Positions 18,689 through 26,919 of a stretch of 50,664 bases of DNA are shown in pieces. The notes beneath the pieces were generated by a model that was given only the letters and a program-made list of their open reading frames with translations, was not told where the DNA came from and did not search any database. How positions within the stretch are numbered: position 1 is the first letter of the stretch; every line of letters begins with the position of its first letter. Position numbers and translations under genes: made by a program. Source of the stretch: Candidatus Paracaedibacter symbiosus (GTDB taxonomy: Bacteria > Pseudomonadota > Alphaproteobacteria > Paracaedibacterales > Paracaedibacteraceae); the NCBI RefSeq assembly GCF_000757605.1, contig NZ_JQAK01000001.1, positions 446,563 through 497,226 on the forward strand, written 5' to 3'.

Positions 18689-19918
18689 TTAATCTTCTTC
18701 TGGGTAGAATGGAGTAGCCCATCCCTGCATTGCCGCTTCTTCTATCTCGGTATGAATAGTGTGGGGTAATTCATAGAGATATTGAGAAGCGTTATAAATA
18801 CCATTACTCGTCAACTTGCTCGTTGTCCAAGCAATATTTCCTGTAGTAAGTGCATATTTACCAACAAGATAGCTTGTCGTTGATTTTGTATCTAATTTTT
18901 TAGTATAGAAATCTGGGGTAATCTCGGCTGAATTACCAAACTCTTTTGATCCTCTTTCAAAAATGCTCTTAGTAATCTCTTTCCCTATAACATTCCCTAA
19001 TTTTGTTATGTGATGGGGCGTAAGGCTATCATAAGCCTCCTGGTAAGCTGCATTGGCTAATTTGCCGATATAGTCAGCACTTTCACGGGAAATTTGAATA
19101 GCCTTTTCACCAAGCCAGACCACATTATCTTTCACAACAATGGAAGCCTTATAAGTATTATTGGCAAGACTACCAACCATATTATAAGCACTACTTGCCA
19201 CAACAGACGCAGCGTTATAAGTACTCTTTGCTACCGTTGTCGCCCCATTTGAAATTGGGTTAACAAAGTACGTTCGAAAGAAACCAGTGGCCGGTTGTTC
19301 TATAACTTGTACTTCTTCGCGAGTTTCCGGCAAATCTGTTCCTTGAGGGGATGAAGTTTGTTGTAATTCGAGCGCAAATTGACGCTTCAGGTCTGCCATT
19401 TCCTGGTCGATTTTTTGCGTTTCTGTTGCTTCTTGTTCTGCTTGCAACCTTAAAGTTTCCTGAACAGTGAATTCCGACTCAGCCAGTTCTTTTGACGCCA
19501 ATTGGTTTGCTGCTTCTTTTTCAACTCTTTCATTTTCAAGACGTAATCGTATCACTTCTTTTTCGGCAGTCAAGATTTGTTGATAGTCAACCTCCGACAT
19601 CAGACTCAATTGCTTCATTTCTACCAGAATTGGAATTGTGAGAATACTCTGAGCAAGGGTAGTTCCTCTGCCTGCAATAAAGCGATCGGCAATTTCATTC
19701 GTTACATAGGTTCCCATCACACGACCTGTAATCTTACCTAAAAGGCCACCGACTTCGCTTCCAAGGTAATGAAGAACCCCTGTTTGCTCTTGCATTTTTG
19801 CTTTTGCAGCTTTACTAAACTCACTTTTGAGCTCGGCCAGCGGATAGTTTGCCAAAATATGCTGAGACGTCGTATTATGAAGGTCATATCCCGTCCCTGT
19901 GGTTATCAGGTCAAACAA
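18689..19918 (-). CDS. C-terminal part of a frame-split secreted protein, unknown function
   Basis: 409 residues from a TTG at 19918. The frame stays open upstream to 20074 with sensible protein (ITQQLSQQLSQLFASKLKS) but no ATG or GTG, and there is no ribosome site at the TTG. So this looks like the continuation of the gene at 20050-20655 after a -1 shift at the A7 run 20076-20070. Together they would make about 655 aa. Visible here: a hydrophobic/glycine segment near residues 50-65, a long Glu/Gln/Leu-rich coiled coil (about 110-190), a Q/P/E-rich linker, then a segment with repeated 'TYNAA/AYNMV/NTYKAS' spacing that may form amphipathic helices. I recognise no family. If it is not translated by frameshifting it is a pseudogene fragment. 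Confidence 0.55.
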   Translation of the reverse strand: MFDLITTGTGYDLHNTTSQHILANYPLAELKSEFSKAAKAKMQEQTGVLHYLGSEVGGLLGKITGRVMGTYVTNEIADRFIAGRGTTLAQSILTIPILVEMKQLSLMSEVDYQQILTAEKEVIRLRLENERVEKEAANQLASKELAESEFTVQETLRLQAEQEATETQKIDQEMADLKRQFALELQQTSSPQGTDLPETREEVQVIEQPATGFFRTYFVNPISNGATTVAKSTYNAASVVASSAYNMVGSLANNTYKASIVVKDNVVWLGEKAIQISRESADYIGKLANAAYQEAYDSLTPHHITKLGNVIGKEITKSIFERGSKEFGNSAEITPDFYTKKLDTKSTTSYLVGKYALTTGNIAWTTSKLTSNGIYNASQYLYELPHTIHTEIEEAAMQGWATPFYPEED

Positions 19919-20049
19919 AGGCAGGATGATATTATTATAGTCTGACGTATAAGAGCTTTCTTCAATAACCCCCCTAACGGTTGACTTTAACTTTGAGGCG
20001 AAGAGTTGGGATAGCTGTTGGGATAGCTGTTGAGTAATAGCTGGGACTA

Positions 20050-20655
20050 TCAGATTGATGATTTCATCATTTTTTTAATCTCAAGGCCTGCATCTCCTTC
20101 TTCTGGAGAAGAAAATATTTTCTTAAAGGCTAACTCAACCAACTTAGCTGTTTTATTTTCAACTTGATGTTGCAGATGATCAAAAAGTGTATGAACCAAT
20201 AAACCATCAAGAATTGCAATGGCATTAAGCGCTTTTAGGGGAAGACTAGCCGTATCCACTGGCCCTGTTACTGTATCGATTAGCTGTTGCACTGCCATAT
20301 TGACGAGTTGTTTAGTGGCAACCTCACCTGTTTTCTTGCCCATCTTTTCAAAAAATAAGGCAATCCCATCGGTTCCGTTAGTGACCAGTAAATTATGCAA
20401 GATATTTTCAAAGTTTCGACAAGTTGTGTTAACAACTTCCTCAACAACACCATAAGCAAGGCTATTGATCAAAATAGATTGGGTGGTAAGAGTTTCGACA
20501 TCACTGCTTACTTCCAGCAAACTCATTTCTTGTTTGGGTATAAACGGTGAGTTAGTTTCAGGCTCAACAGCGGTTTTCTCCATTGCATTCAGGGTGGTGG
20601 AGAAAAGCAGGAAAGCAGAAAAGGTAGCCAGAAGGTTAGCTTTTTTCATGGTCAT
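20050..20655 (-). CDS. N-terminal part of a frame-split secreted protein, unknown function
   Basis: 201 aa starting MTMKKANLLATFSAFLLF, a good Sec signal (probable cut after TTLNA). The remainder is helical and hydrophobic-patterned, with no cysteine motif or known domain. The last six codons after the A7 run (ATG ATG AAA TCA TCA ATC, then TGA) are probably not native: a -1 shift there joins the frame of 18689-20074 without interruption. An in-frame second start (MKKANLL) two codons in is equally likely. The signal peptide implies export of the fused protein. See the poly(A) entry at 20070-20076. Confidence 0.6.
   Translation of the reverse strand: MTMKKANLLATFSAFLLFSTTLNAMEKTAVEPETNSPFIPKQEMSLLEVSSDVETLTTQSILINSLAYGVVEEVVNTTCRNFENILHNLLVTNGTDGIALFFEKMGKKTGEVATKQLVNMAVQQLIDTVTGPVDTASLPLKALNAIAILDGLLVHTLFDHLQHQVENKTAKLVELAFKKIFSSPEEGDAGLEIKKMMKSSI
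20070..20076 (-). other. A7 run at the frame break
   Basis: Minus strand reads ATT AAA AAA ATG. Reading on in frame gives a stop six codons later; stepping back one base gives AAT GAT GAA and 460 open codons. One extra A would restore a single frame. It could be a fixed indel, a sequencing error, transcriptional slippage or a ribosomal -1 shift. Confidence 0.6.
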
Positions 20656-20894
20656 TTTTATAATTATCGCAAATTAATTGTTTACTGTTTCAGAGATAAG
20701 AATTACCATTTTTTTTTCAAGCTAATTCTACTTGCAAACAAAATTTTAAATGCGATAAATTACTCCGACTTATTTTTTTTGACGATATGAATCTGTGGTT
20801 AAGCATTTTCAGATTGCTGGAGCATAGCCCTATTTACAAGAGCTAGTGTTTTGAGGCATACCTTATTAAGATAAATTTTACCCGAGGATAAACC

Positions 20895-21473
20895 GTGGAA
20901 CACCTTTACCTTTATGCCATTGCCTACCTTTTGGGATCAATTCCTTTTGGCTTACTCTTTGTTAAAATGGCAGGAAAAGGTGATATTCGTAATCTCGGTT
21001 CTGGCAATATCGGCACAACGAACGTTCTGAGGACTGGGTCTAAATCATTAGCTGCAGCAACTCTTATCGCTGATGCCTTAAAAGGTGCGGTCCCCGTGGT
21101 CATCGCTAAATATTTGGTCGCTGATGAAACAATTCAGTGCTTGGTAGGGGGCGCTGCCATTCTTGGACATATTTTCCCCGTCTGGTTAAAGTTTAAAGGC
21201 GGCAAAGGGGTGGCCACAACCCTTGGCGTTTATCTTACCCTTTGCCCAATCGTTGGCTTGCTTACACTCTTCACCTGGATTATTGCCGCAAAAGTAGCGC
21301 GAATTTCGTCCCTTTCCGCCTTGATCGCTTTATTTATGGCAGCAATTTATGCAGTTTTCCTGGTTGGCAGAACCGATATTGTTGTCTTTACAATGGCTAT
21401 CTATTTCCTAATGGCCTGGACTCACCGCGCCAACATAAAAAGGCTTCTATCTGGCCAAGAAAGAAAGTTTTGA
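20895..21473 (+). CDS. plsY: Glycerol-3-phosphate acyltransferase PlsY
   Basis: A 192-aa integral membrane enzyme that uses acyl-phosphate to acylate glycerol 3-phosphate, the first step of phospholipid synthesis in bacteria with the PlsX/PlsY route. Family motifs seen: YLLGSIPFGLLFVK, the SGNIGTTNVLRTG loop, and KFKGGKGVATTLG. Start is GTG, supported by GAGG seven to ten bases upstream. Stands alone; downstream is tRNA-His on the other strand. It needs PlsX to supply acyl-phosphate, which is not in this window. Confidence 0.94.
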   Translation: MEHLYLYAIAYLLGSIPFGLLFVKMAGKGDIRNLGSGNIGTTNVLRTGSKSLAAATLIADALKGAVPVVIAKYLVADETIQCLVGGAAILGHIFPVWLKFKGGKGVATTLGVYLTLCPIVGLLTLFTWIIAAKVARISSLSALIALFMAAIYAVFLVGRTDIVVFTMAIYFLMAWTHRANIKRLLSGQERKF

Positions 21474-21626
21474 GGAATTACAATTATATTATAGTACGCC
21501 CAGTATGAGAGCTTAAAAAGGGTATTTTCTGCTTTTACTCTCGTCTACTAAAACAGAAGCGAAAGAAGTTGTCTATTTTTTGAAGGATTTATCGTGGAAA
21601 AGAATCTAAATTGAATTTTTGAAACG

Positions 21627-21704
21627 TGGGGCGAGAAACCGGGATCGAACCGGCGGCCTCAAGTGCCACAAACTTGCGCTCTAACCAACTGAGCTATTCC
21701 CGCC
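21627..21704 (-). tRNA. tRNA-His (anticodon GTG)
   Basis: Acceptor GCGGGAA pairs with TTCTCGC (one G-T). The extra G at -1 (21704) faces discriminator C73, the tRNA-His identity pair. The anticodon loop is TTGTGGC, giving GTG. CCA is encoded (21629-21627). Confidence 0.95.
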
Positions 21705-21826
21705 ACATCTAGTACATCTAATATCTACCGATTCTATTCCCTAAGGTCAAGCAATTTTCAACGGCTGTAAGTAATTTTTACAGCTCCTCACTAAGTTCTC
21801 TCGAAACTATAATATGGAACAACGAA

Positions 21827-24004
21827 TTACTTCGTTTCGAGGTGGAAAACACCATCCCAATCTGGGCCAGGGGGATGTTCTTGAAATACCTTACAACGTT
21901 TAATATACATATCCGCTGTCACATCCTTGCCAAAGAGTTGATTGATTCGCTCAAACCCAGCAATTGCCTCTTCCCAACGTTGCTCATGATAAAGGTTGAA
22001 GGCTTTATCAAATTGTCGCGAAAAGTCAATCTGCTCATCCGTGGGCACCAGCATGGGATCTGATGCAGTAAGAGCGATTAACTCGTAAATTTTGATCCCG
22101 ATATTTTTCCCTTTGACGGCCACAACATCCAGCGGGCGAACAATGGCTACATCACGCACTAAATGCAGTGTTTCTTCGCTAATAATAATGTGCGTATGGA
22201 AGACTTTATTAACTCCTTCCAACCTTGCGGCCAAGTTCACGTTATCTCCCAGAATTGTATAGTTTAAACGTTCAGATGACCCCATGTTGCCAACGATAAC
22301 ATCTCCTGTGTGAATTCCAATCCGAGTTTCTAGAATAGGTTTTTTCTCAAAATTCCATTTACGATTAAGATCAGCTAATCTTTTTTGACAATGCAGTGCT
22401 GCCTTACAAGCATGGAGCGCATGATCGCGATCCGATTGTGGCGCGCCCCAAAAGGCCATAATCGCATCCCCAATATATTTATCGATTGTCCCCTGCTCTT
22501 TAATAATAATACTGGTGAGCGCTTCTAAATACTCTGAAAGATGAACCATTAATTTATCGGGTGGATACGTTTCACTAACCGTTGTAAAACCTGCAATATC
22601 ACTAAAAAAGATTGTTACCCTTTTATTACGCCCACCAATTTTAACTTCGCCCCCTTTGTCGATAAGTTTTCGGACAAGGCTCCGTGGCACAAACTTTCCA
22701 AAGGAAACAAGACTTCGCCGCATGGCAGTGATTGATGATTGCAAAAGCTGAATTTCTAAAATTCCTGAATGTACTTCCCGCGGGTCAGAGAGATCAAATT
22801 GAGTAATGCTATTAGCCTGTCTTGCTAACCATACAATAGGTCTGGCAATTCTATGTGCCATATAGGAGATGAGAAATATTGAGACAATAAGAATAAATAA
22901 GCTAATAAGCATCGTTTGATGCTGGGTTGTTTTAATGGCTCCCACCAGCTCATCTTCTGGCATAACAATCATAAATAACCAGTTTTTAAATAACAGCCCT
23001 TCAAAAGATTTAAAAATGGCGACATATTCTTTGCCATTATAAGGAAAGACAGTTTTTTTCTCACCTGTTGATAAATATTGTTTAAAGGCAGCCCCAGGAA
23101 TTTTTTCCGATAAATCGGCGACATTGACGAGCTGAGTTTCATTTCCTAACACCCTAGCTGTTTCTTCGTTATACGGACTGGCGACGACTTCACCTTTACC
23201 GGTTAATATCATGGATAATCCATTAAAATGAATGTCACCTAGAATTTCCTTAAATCCTTCTAGAGGAATATCCGCACCAATCACGCCAAATTCTTTACCT
23301 TGATTGCTTTGGAGGGGATAAGAATTCGCAATACCGGGTTGTTTGGTGGTGCTAAAGATATAAATATCCGACCAAGAATTACTTCTGGTTTGCATTGCCC
23401 GTTGATACCAGTCTCTCACACGCGGATCATAGGTGACCTGAAACTGAGGAAGCTGTTCACTTTCCAAAATGTTGGAATCCTGGTCTAAATAATTCCAGAC
23501 TTCAGTTCCCGAGCCTTCCGATCTCTCTAACACCCGCACCGCGTAGGCAGCACGCTTGGGCAATAGCTTGTTAGGCGAAGAACGATAGGTTGACCCTGGC
23601 GACAATCTTTTAACTTGAAAGAACATCCCTGTTTCTGTCGCAATAAAAACACTTTCTAAAAAAGGATTATTTTTGACAACGGCAATGCAGTAATCTAACA
23701 GAATCTTGTTATTGATGGTAATATCTGAAATGTCCCGAATAATATATGATCCCATTTGGATATCTGACTGAACTGATCCAAAACGATTAGTAATCCGATC
23801 AATTTTTGAGCGACTAGTATCGTCGATCATCTTTAATGAAAAGTCCACCATCGTATCGGAGTTATGGCTGTAGGTATAATAGATGATCGAACTTGCCGTT
23901 AAAACTTGAAGAATAAAAAAGCTTGAAAGAATATCGAACCTAAGATTCCGATTCCGGATTAGCTTCACAAAAATATTTCTAAAGAAGCGCCATACGTGAT
24001 CCAT
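21827..24004 (-). CDS. Cache-domain class III adenylate cyclase
   Basis: A 725-aa membrane receptor cyclase. Order: a first transmembrane helix (about 27-46), a large periplasmic sensor (about 50-355) with double-Cache features (DPRVRDWYQRA near 193-203, GVIGADIPLEGF near 240-251), a second helix (about 362-384), a short HAMP-like linker, then the cyclase domain (about 455-645) and a TPR-like tail. Catalytic residues are all there: metal aspartates D469 (FFSDIAGFTT) and D513 (IGDAIMAFWG), adenine-selecting K509 and T583 (the class IIIb pattern), and N590/R594 (NVNLAARLE). It should make cAMP in response to a small periplasmic ligand. It stands alone with its own upstream region. Confidence 0.9.
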   Translation of the reverse strand: MDHVWRFFRNIFVKLIRNRNLRFDILSSFFILQVLTASSIIYYTYSHNSDTMVDFSLKMIDDTSRSKIDRITNRFGSVQSDIQMGSYIIRDISDITINNKILLDYCIAVVKNNPFLESVFIATETGMFFQVKRLSPGSTYRSSPNKLLPKRAAYAVRVLERSEGSGTEVWNYLDQDSNILESEQLPQFQVTYDPRVRDWYQRAMQTRSNSWSDIYIFSTTKQPGIANSYPLQSNQGKEFGVIGADIPLEGFKEILGDIHFNGLSMILTGKGEVVASPYNEETARVLGNETQLVNVADLSEKIPGAAFKQYLSTGEKKTVFPYNGKEYVAIFKSFEGLLFKNWLFMIVMPEDELVGAIKTTQHQTMLISLFILIVSIFLISYMAHRIARPIVWLARQANSITQFDLSDPREVHSGILEIQLLQSSITAMRRSLVSFGKFVPRSLVRKLIDKGGEVKIGGRNKRVTIFFSDIAGFTTVSETYPPDKLMVHLSEYLEALTSIIIKEQGTIDKYIGDAIMAFWGAPQSDRDHALHACKAALHCQKRLADLNRKWNFEKKPILETRIGIHTGDVIVGNMGSSERLNYTILGDNVNLAARLEGVNKVFHTHIIISEETLHLVRDVAIVRPLDVVAVKGKNIGIKIYELIALTASDPMLVPTDEQIDFSRQFDKAFNLYHEQRWEEAIAGFERINQLFGKDVTADMYIKRCKVFQEHPPGPDWDGVFHLETK

Positions 24005-24070
24005 ATTTTTGTCATACTCTTCGAGGTTTTCATCTTCTAGTATAAAAAAAATTATTAAACCTTGATTAAT

Positions 24071-24107
24071 AAAAAACCTCTCAATCTTACGATGAGAGGT
24101 TTTTTTT
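24071..24107 (-). terminator. Bidirectional terminator after the WH2 gene
   Basis: AAAAAACCTCTCA and TGAGAGGTTTTTTTT form a 7-bp G/C-rich stem with A/T flanks (stem 24077-24083 / 24093-24099, nine-base loop). It ends the minus-strand gene stopping at 24131 and separates it from the cyclase. Confidence 0.85.
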
Positions 24108-24130
24108 ATGGGAGGCGAGAGAAAGGACTA

Positions 24131-25276
24131 TTAATCCCACTTTCCGTCTTCATCATCCTCTGCTGCATCATCTTCATAATTTCCATTAACGCCCTCAAAT
24201 CTTTTCTTCAGAGCTGATCCTAAATCGAACTCGCCAGCAGTCTGAGGTTGTTCTTTCAATTGTCTTTCTTGGGAGCTATTCAATTTTTTGCCTTGGCGAA
24301 TTGCAGCTAGCAAGTCATCCCTGGAATTTCCTGCTTGAGGAGCTCCAATTGGTTGCTCTGCTGGTTTCCGCAATTGCTTTCCACCGCGAATCTGAGACAA
24401 TAGGTTATCTGGCTGACTCATCATCTGTTGGTTGGCTTGGGGCACTTGAGGATATGCTTGGTTTGCTGCAATAGAGCTACCACCTTGACGTGCTGGTTTA
24501 TACCCCATAGGAGGAGGTGGAGGTGCAAGAGGTGCAACTTGTTGCATTACAGGTGGTGGGGGAGGCACAAAATCTAAGGATGGCTGGGATTCCATTTCCG
24601 AGACCACACTGTCTTCGACAGTTTTTTGGGCAGGCACATATGGAGATGGCATCATTACAGAACCACGGCGTCCAATGCTATCTCTGCGTGAAGGCATAAC
24701 TGGGGCTTCTTGAACAACTGGTTGGCCTGGTTGCATCTGCACTTCACTACCGGGCATATCCATCAAAACCGATGGTGCTTGAGGCGGAGTAATCGATGGT
24801 CGTTGCATCATCATAGAGCCACGAGGTTGATTAATCATACTGTTACGGCGAGGTGCAACTGGCTCTACCACTGCTGCCATCCCGGGTTTCATAGGGCATT
24901 GATTAAGCTTTTTTTCGATGTCTTCAGACTTTTTGTCTTTAATCCCAAATTTCCCACTTCTTGCATCCACACATTGTTCTTGGCAAGCCTTTTTAATCTG
25001 CTCATTTGTACAAAGGCGAGGATCATCACAAACACCCTTTACTTTTCCAAAAAGCCCAACACCGCCACGACCGTGGCTAGTACAATGAAATGTTGTTCGA
25101 TCACAAAATTCTTTTAATACATAGCGAGGGTCATTTTTATCATTAACCCCAGCAAGCTCAGCACAAATGCTTTTTCGTTCTTTTGCTGCATTGGAAACGC
25201 CAATGGCGCCCGCTCCACTACACAGTGCCAGAGTCAACGGCACGGCAGTTAATAATGTCATTATCTTTGCAAACAT
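24131..25276 (-). CDS. Secreted WH2/polyproline/acidic protein, candidate actin nucleation-promoting effector
   Basis: A 381-aa protein of modular design. Residues 1-24: Sec signal (cut after GAGA). 25-130: cysteine-rich domain with eight cysteines (38, 58, 65, 83, 89, 98, 102, 127). 131-235: basic, Pro/Met/Ser-rich linker with a duplicated block containing RRNS, RRDS and RRGS. 237-243 and 250-258: PPPPP stretches, suited to profilin or SH3/EVH1 binding. About 289-305 (DNLLSQIRGGKQLRKP) and 319-334 (DDLLAAIRQGKKLNSS): two motifs matching the WH2 actin-binding pattern LLxxIRxGxxL. 349-362 (LGSALKKRF): amphipathic, like a WASP central region. 367-381 (DDAAEDDEDGKWD): acidic tail with a near-terminal tryptophan, like the Arp2/3-binding A region. 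The order matches WASP and Rickettsia RickA; I cannot tell if the sequence is related by descent. It stands alone and ends in a strong terminator. Confidence 0.85.
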   Translation of the reverse strand: MFAKIMTLLTAVPLTLALCSGAGAIGVSNAAKERKSICAELAGVNDKNDPRYVLKEFCDRTTFHCTSHGRGGVGLFGKVKGVCDDPRLCTNEQIKKACQEQCVDARSGKFGIKDKKSEDIEKKLNQCPMKPGMAAVVEPVAPRRNSMINQPRGSMMMQRPSITPPQAPSVLMDMPGSEVQMQPGQPVVQEAPVMPSRRDSIGRRGSVMMPSPYVPAQKTVEDSVVSEMESQPSLDFVPPPPPVMQQVAPLAPPPPPMGYKPARQGGSSIAANQAYPQVPQANQQMMSQPDNLLSQIRGGKQLRKPAEQPIGAPQAGNSRDDLLAAIRQGKKLNSSQERQLKEQPQTAGEFDLGSALKKRFEGVNGNYEDDAAEDDEDGKWD

Positions 25277-25470
25277 AAATTATTCTCCCGAAATTTCTAA
25301 CTTCTCCTTCAATCTGTAACATTCTAGCAGTTAAAAAGATGTTAACTCGGGAAAAAAAGAGCGCGCAGGGAAGCAGAGAATAAGTCACTCCCCAGAATCG
25401 TCATTATGCCTTGTTTGAAGACTCGTAGTAACGAAACTGGAGTTTGAAAGTCGAGAAATAGAGTTACCTT

Positions 25471-26082
25471 TTAATTCATCACCAATACCGGTTCTTCAAT
25501 AAGAACTTGAGTATAGGCTTCAGGATAAACAAGTTTGGCCTGACTTACCCTATCTCTCAAGGTTTCAGTCGCGCGTTGAATGCGTTTTGCTTTCAAGCCA
25601 TTCGTATCCCCCACCGCCATTGAAAAGAGGTGAAAACCTCTGGAATTAGCATCTAGATCATACGTCTTACCAGAGGGAAACTTGGCACCATGAATAGCTT
25701 GCTGTAATGAATCACGTAAATGATAAAGCCCATTTTCCAAAAAGCTCGTGGTGAGATAAATTTTGCCTGCGTCATACCGAACATCGCTTAAATCCAGTTT
25801 GATCTCCCCAAATTGACCCCGATAATGCGCCACCCAATCGGTGACGATATTCCTCATATGCGCCGCATCGGCTGCCTCCAAATTATGAAGACCCGCAAAA
25901 GTAATTTGAAATTGGTTTGGCTCAATATCCTCAACTCTTGCGCCACAATTTTGCACAAAGTCACGATAAAGATGATCATCAGTATTGAGATTAAGAGGAC
26001 AGGTGATATGGAATCCGTTTGCATAGGCACACATCATTCCACCAAGCAAAAGAACTGTAGTTTTAATGAGTTTTTTTAGCAT
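25471..26082 (-). CDS. Secreted protein, possibly a degenerate 2H-phosphoesterase fold
   Basis: A 203-aa protein with a signal peptide (MLKKLIKTTVLLLGGMMCAYA). I do not firmly recognise it. The mature part has two similar stretches, QFQITFAGLHNL near residue 57 and GFHLFSMAVGD near 148, spaced like the paired HxT/S motifs of LigT-like 2H phosphoesterases. However, the first histidine is Gln and the second motif is HLFS rather than HxT, so a catalytically altered relative or chance likeness are both possible. Two cysteines (in HITCPLN and QNCGA) could pair. It lies between the WH2 gene and the oxidase cluster without close linkage. Confidence 0.65.
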   Translation of the reverse strand: MLKKLIKTTVLLLGGMMCAYANGFHITCPLNLNTDDHLYRDFVQNCGARVEDIEPNQFQITFAGLHNLEAADAAHMRNIVTDWVAHYRGQFGEIKLDLSDVRYDAGKIYLTTSFLENGLYHLRDSLQQAIHGAKFPSGKTYDLDANSRGFHLFSMAVGDTNGLKAKRIQRATETLRDRVSQAKLVYPEAYTQVLIEEPVLVMN

Positions 26083-26233
26083 TTATCGATTATTCTTAAA
26101 GGGATATCTATGTTCTATTATAGCGAGTTGAATAATTTTGAGAAGAGGCGTTTTTAAAAAACTTTATCCCCACAGAAAAAATTAAACACTTATTCCTACT
26201 GAGCCTAGTGAGCAAGAAATAGATAGAATCGTT

Positions 26234-26761
26234 TTATTTCTTAAATTTAAAGAAAGTGTAAGACAACGTTATAGTTTGAACATCGGCCATATTAGGGTCA
26301 GTGGCAAATTCGGGATCAATATAAAACAAAACCGGCATGTCGACCTTTTGTCCTGGCATCAGCGTTTGCTCATCAAAACAAAAGCAATGGACTTTGCGAA
26401 AATAAATCCCTGCCTTATCCGGCGTCACATTATAGGTTGCCATCCCCACGATGGGCTCTCTAGAATAATTTTCTGATTCATAATGCGTCATCGCATTTTC
26501 GCCAACTTTAATTTGAATTTGCACTTCCGTGGGGCGAAATCGCCAAGGCAAATCACGGTGTACGTCCGCATTAAAGCGCACATTTAATGTCCGTTCGACC
26601 GTTTGTCCAGACGGCACTTCAGCGCGCTGCGTGGTGCCCCCAAACCCTGTTTTTTGGCAAAACATCTGGTAAATCGGTACCGCAGCAAAGGCCATACCTA
26701 ACATTCCAGTCGCCAAAAAGGCTAATAAAATACCGGTTGTATTTTGAGTTGGTCGCTTCAT
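26234..26761 (-). CDS. ctaG: Cytochrome c oxidase assembly protein CtaG (Cox11)
   Basis: A 175-aa membrane-anchored copper chaperone that loads CuB into subunit I. One N-terminal helix (about 10-30) is followed by a periplasmic immunoglobulin-like domain. The copper-binding pair C126/C128 lies in KVHCFCFDEQ, and an additional C35 in MFCQKTGF is as in the family. Last gene of the ctaC-ctaD-ctaB-coxF-ctaG run; the next upstream gene is the 37-aa CoxF-like one, 44 bases away. Confidence 0.94.
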   Translation of the reverse strand: MKRPTQNTTGILLAFLATGMLGMAFAAVPIYQMFCQKTGFGGTTQRAEVPSGQTVERTLNVRFNADVHRDLPWRFRPTEVQIQIKVGENAMTHYESENYSREPIVGMATYNVTPDKAGIYFRKVHCFCFDEQTLMPGQKVDMPVLFYIDPEFATDPNMADVQTITLSYTFFKFKK

Positions 26762-26805
26762 TTAGGTTCTGTGGAATTTTCTATATAGAGAATATTTTGA
26801 GGCAC

Positions 26806-26919
26806 TTAGTGCGACATCCCGCCCAGGCGAACAAAAGAAAGAAAATAGAAAAGAATAGATAAACTCACTAATACGACGAGCATGGCTTGGTTGCGCTTTT
26901 TTAGCTTTTGATGGGTCAT
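26806..26919 (-). CDS. CoxF-like 37-aa membrane protein
   Basis: A very small gene easily missed: a 37-aa product beginning [19 protein letters not shown] and ending [10 protein letters not shown] basic N-terminus is followed by one hydrophobic helix and the 'R/K-LGG' end. Its ATG overlaps the ctaB stop codon (ATGA), so translation is coupled. Alphaproteobacteria commonly carry a small single-helix protein (CoxF type) at exactly this place between ctaB and ctaG; its role in oxidase assembly is not well defined. Position, coupling and helix pattern support it. At 37 aa it is shorter than many (about 50-60 aa). Confidence 0.75.
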   Translation of the reverse strand: MTHQKLKKRNQAMLVVLVSLSILFYFLSFVRLGGMSH

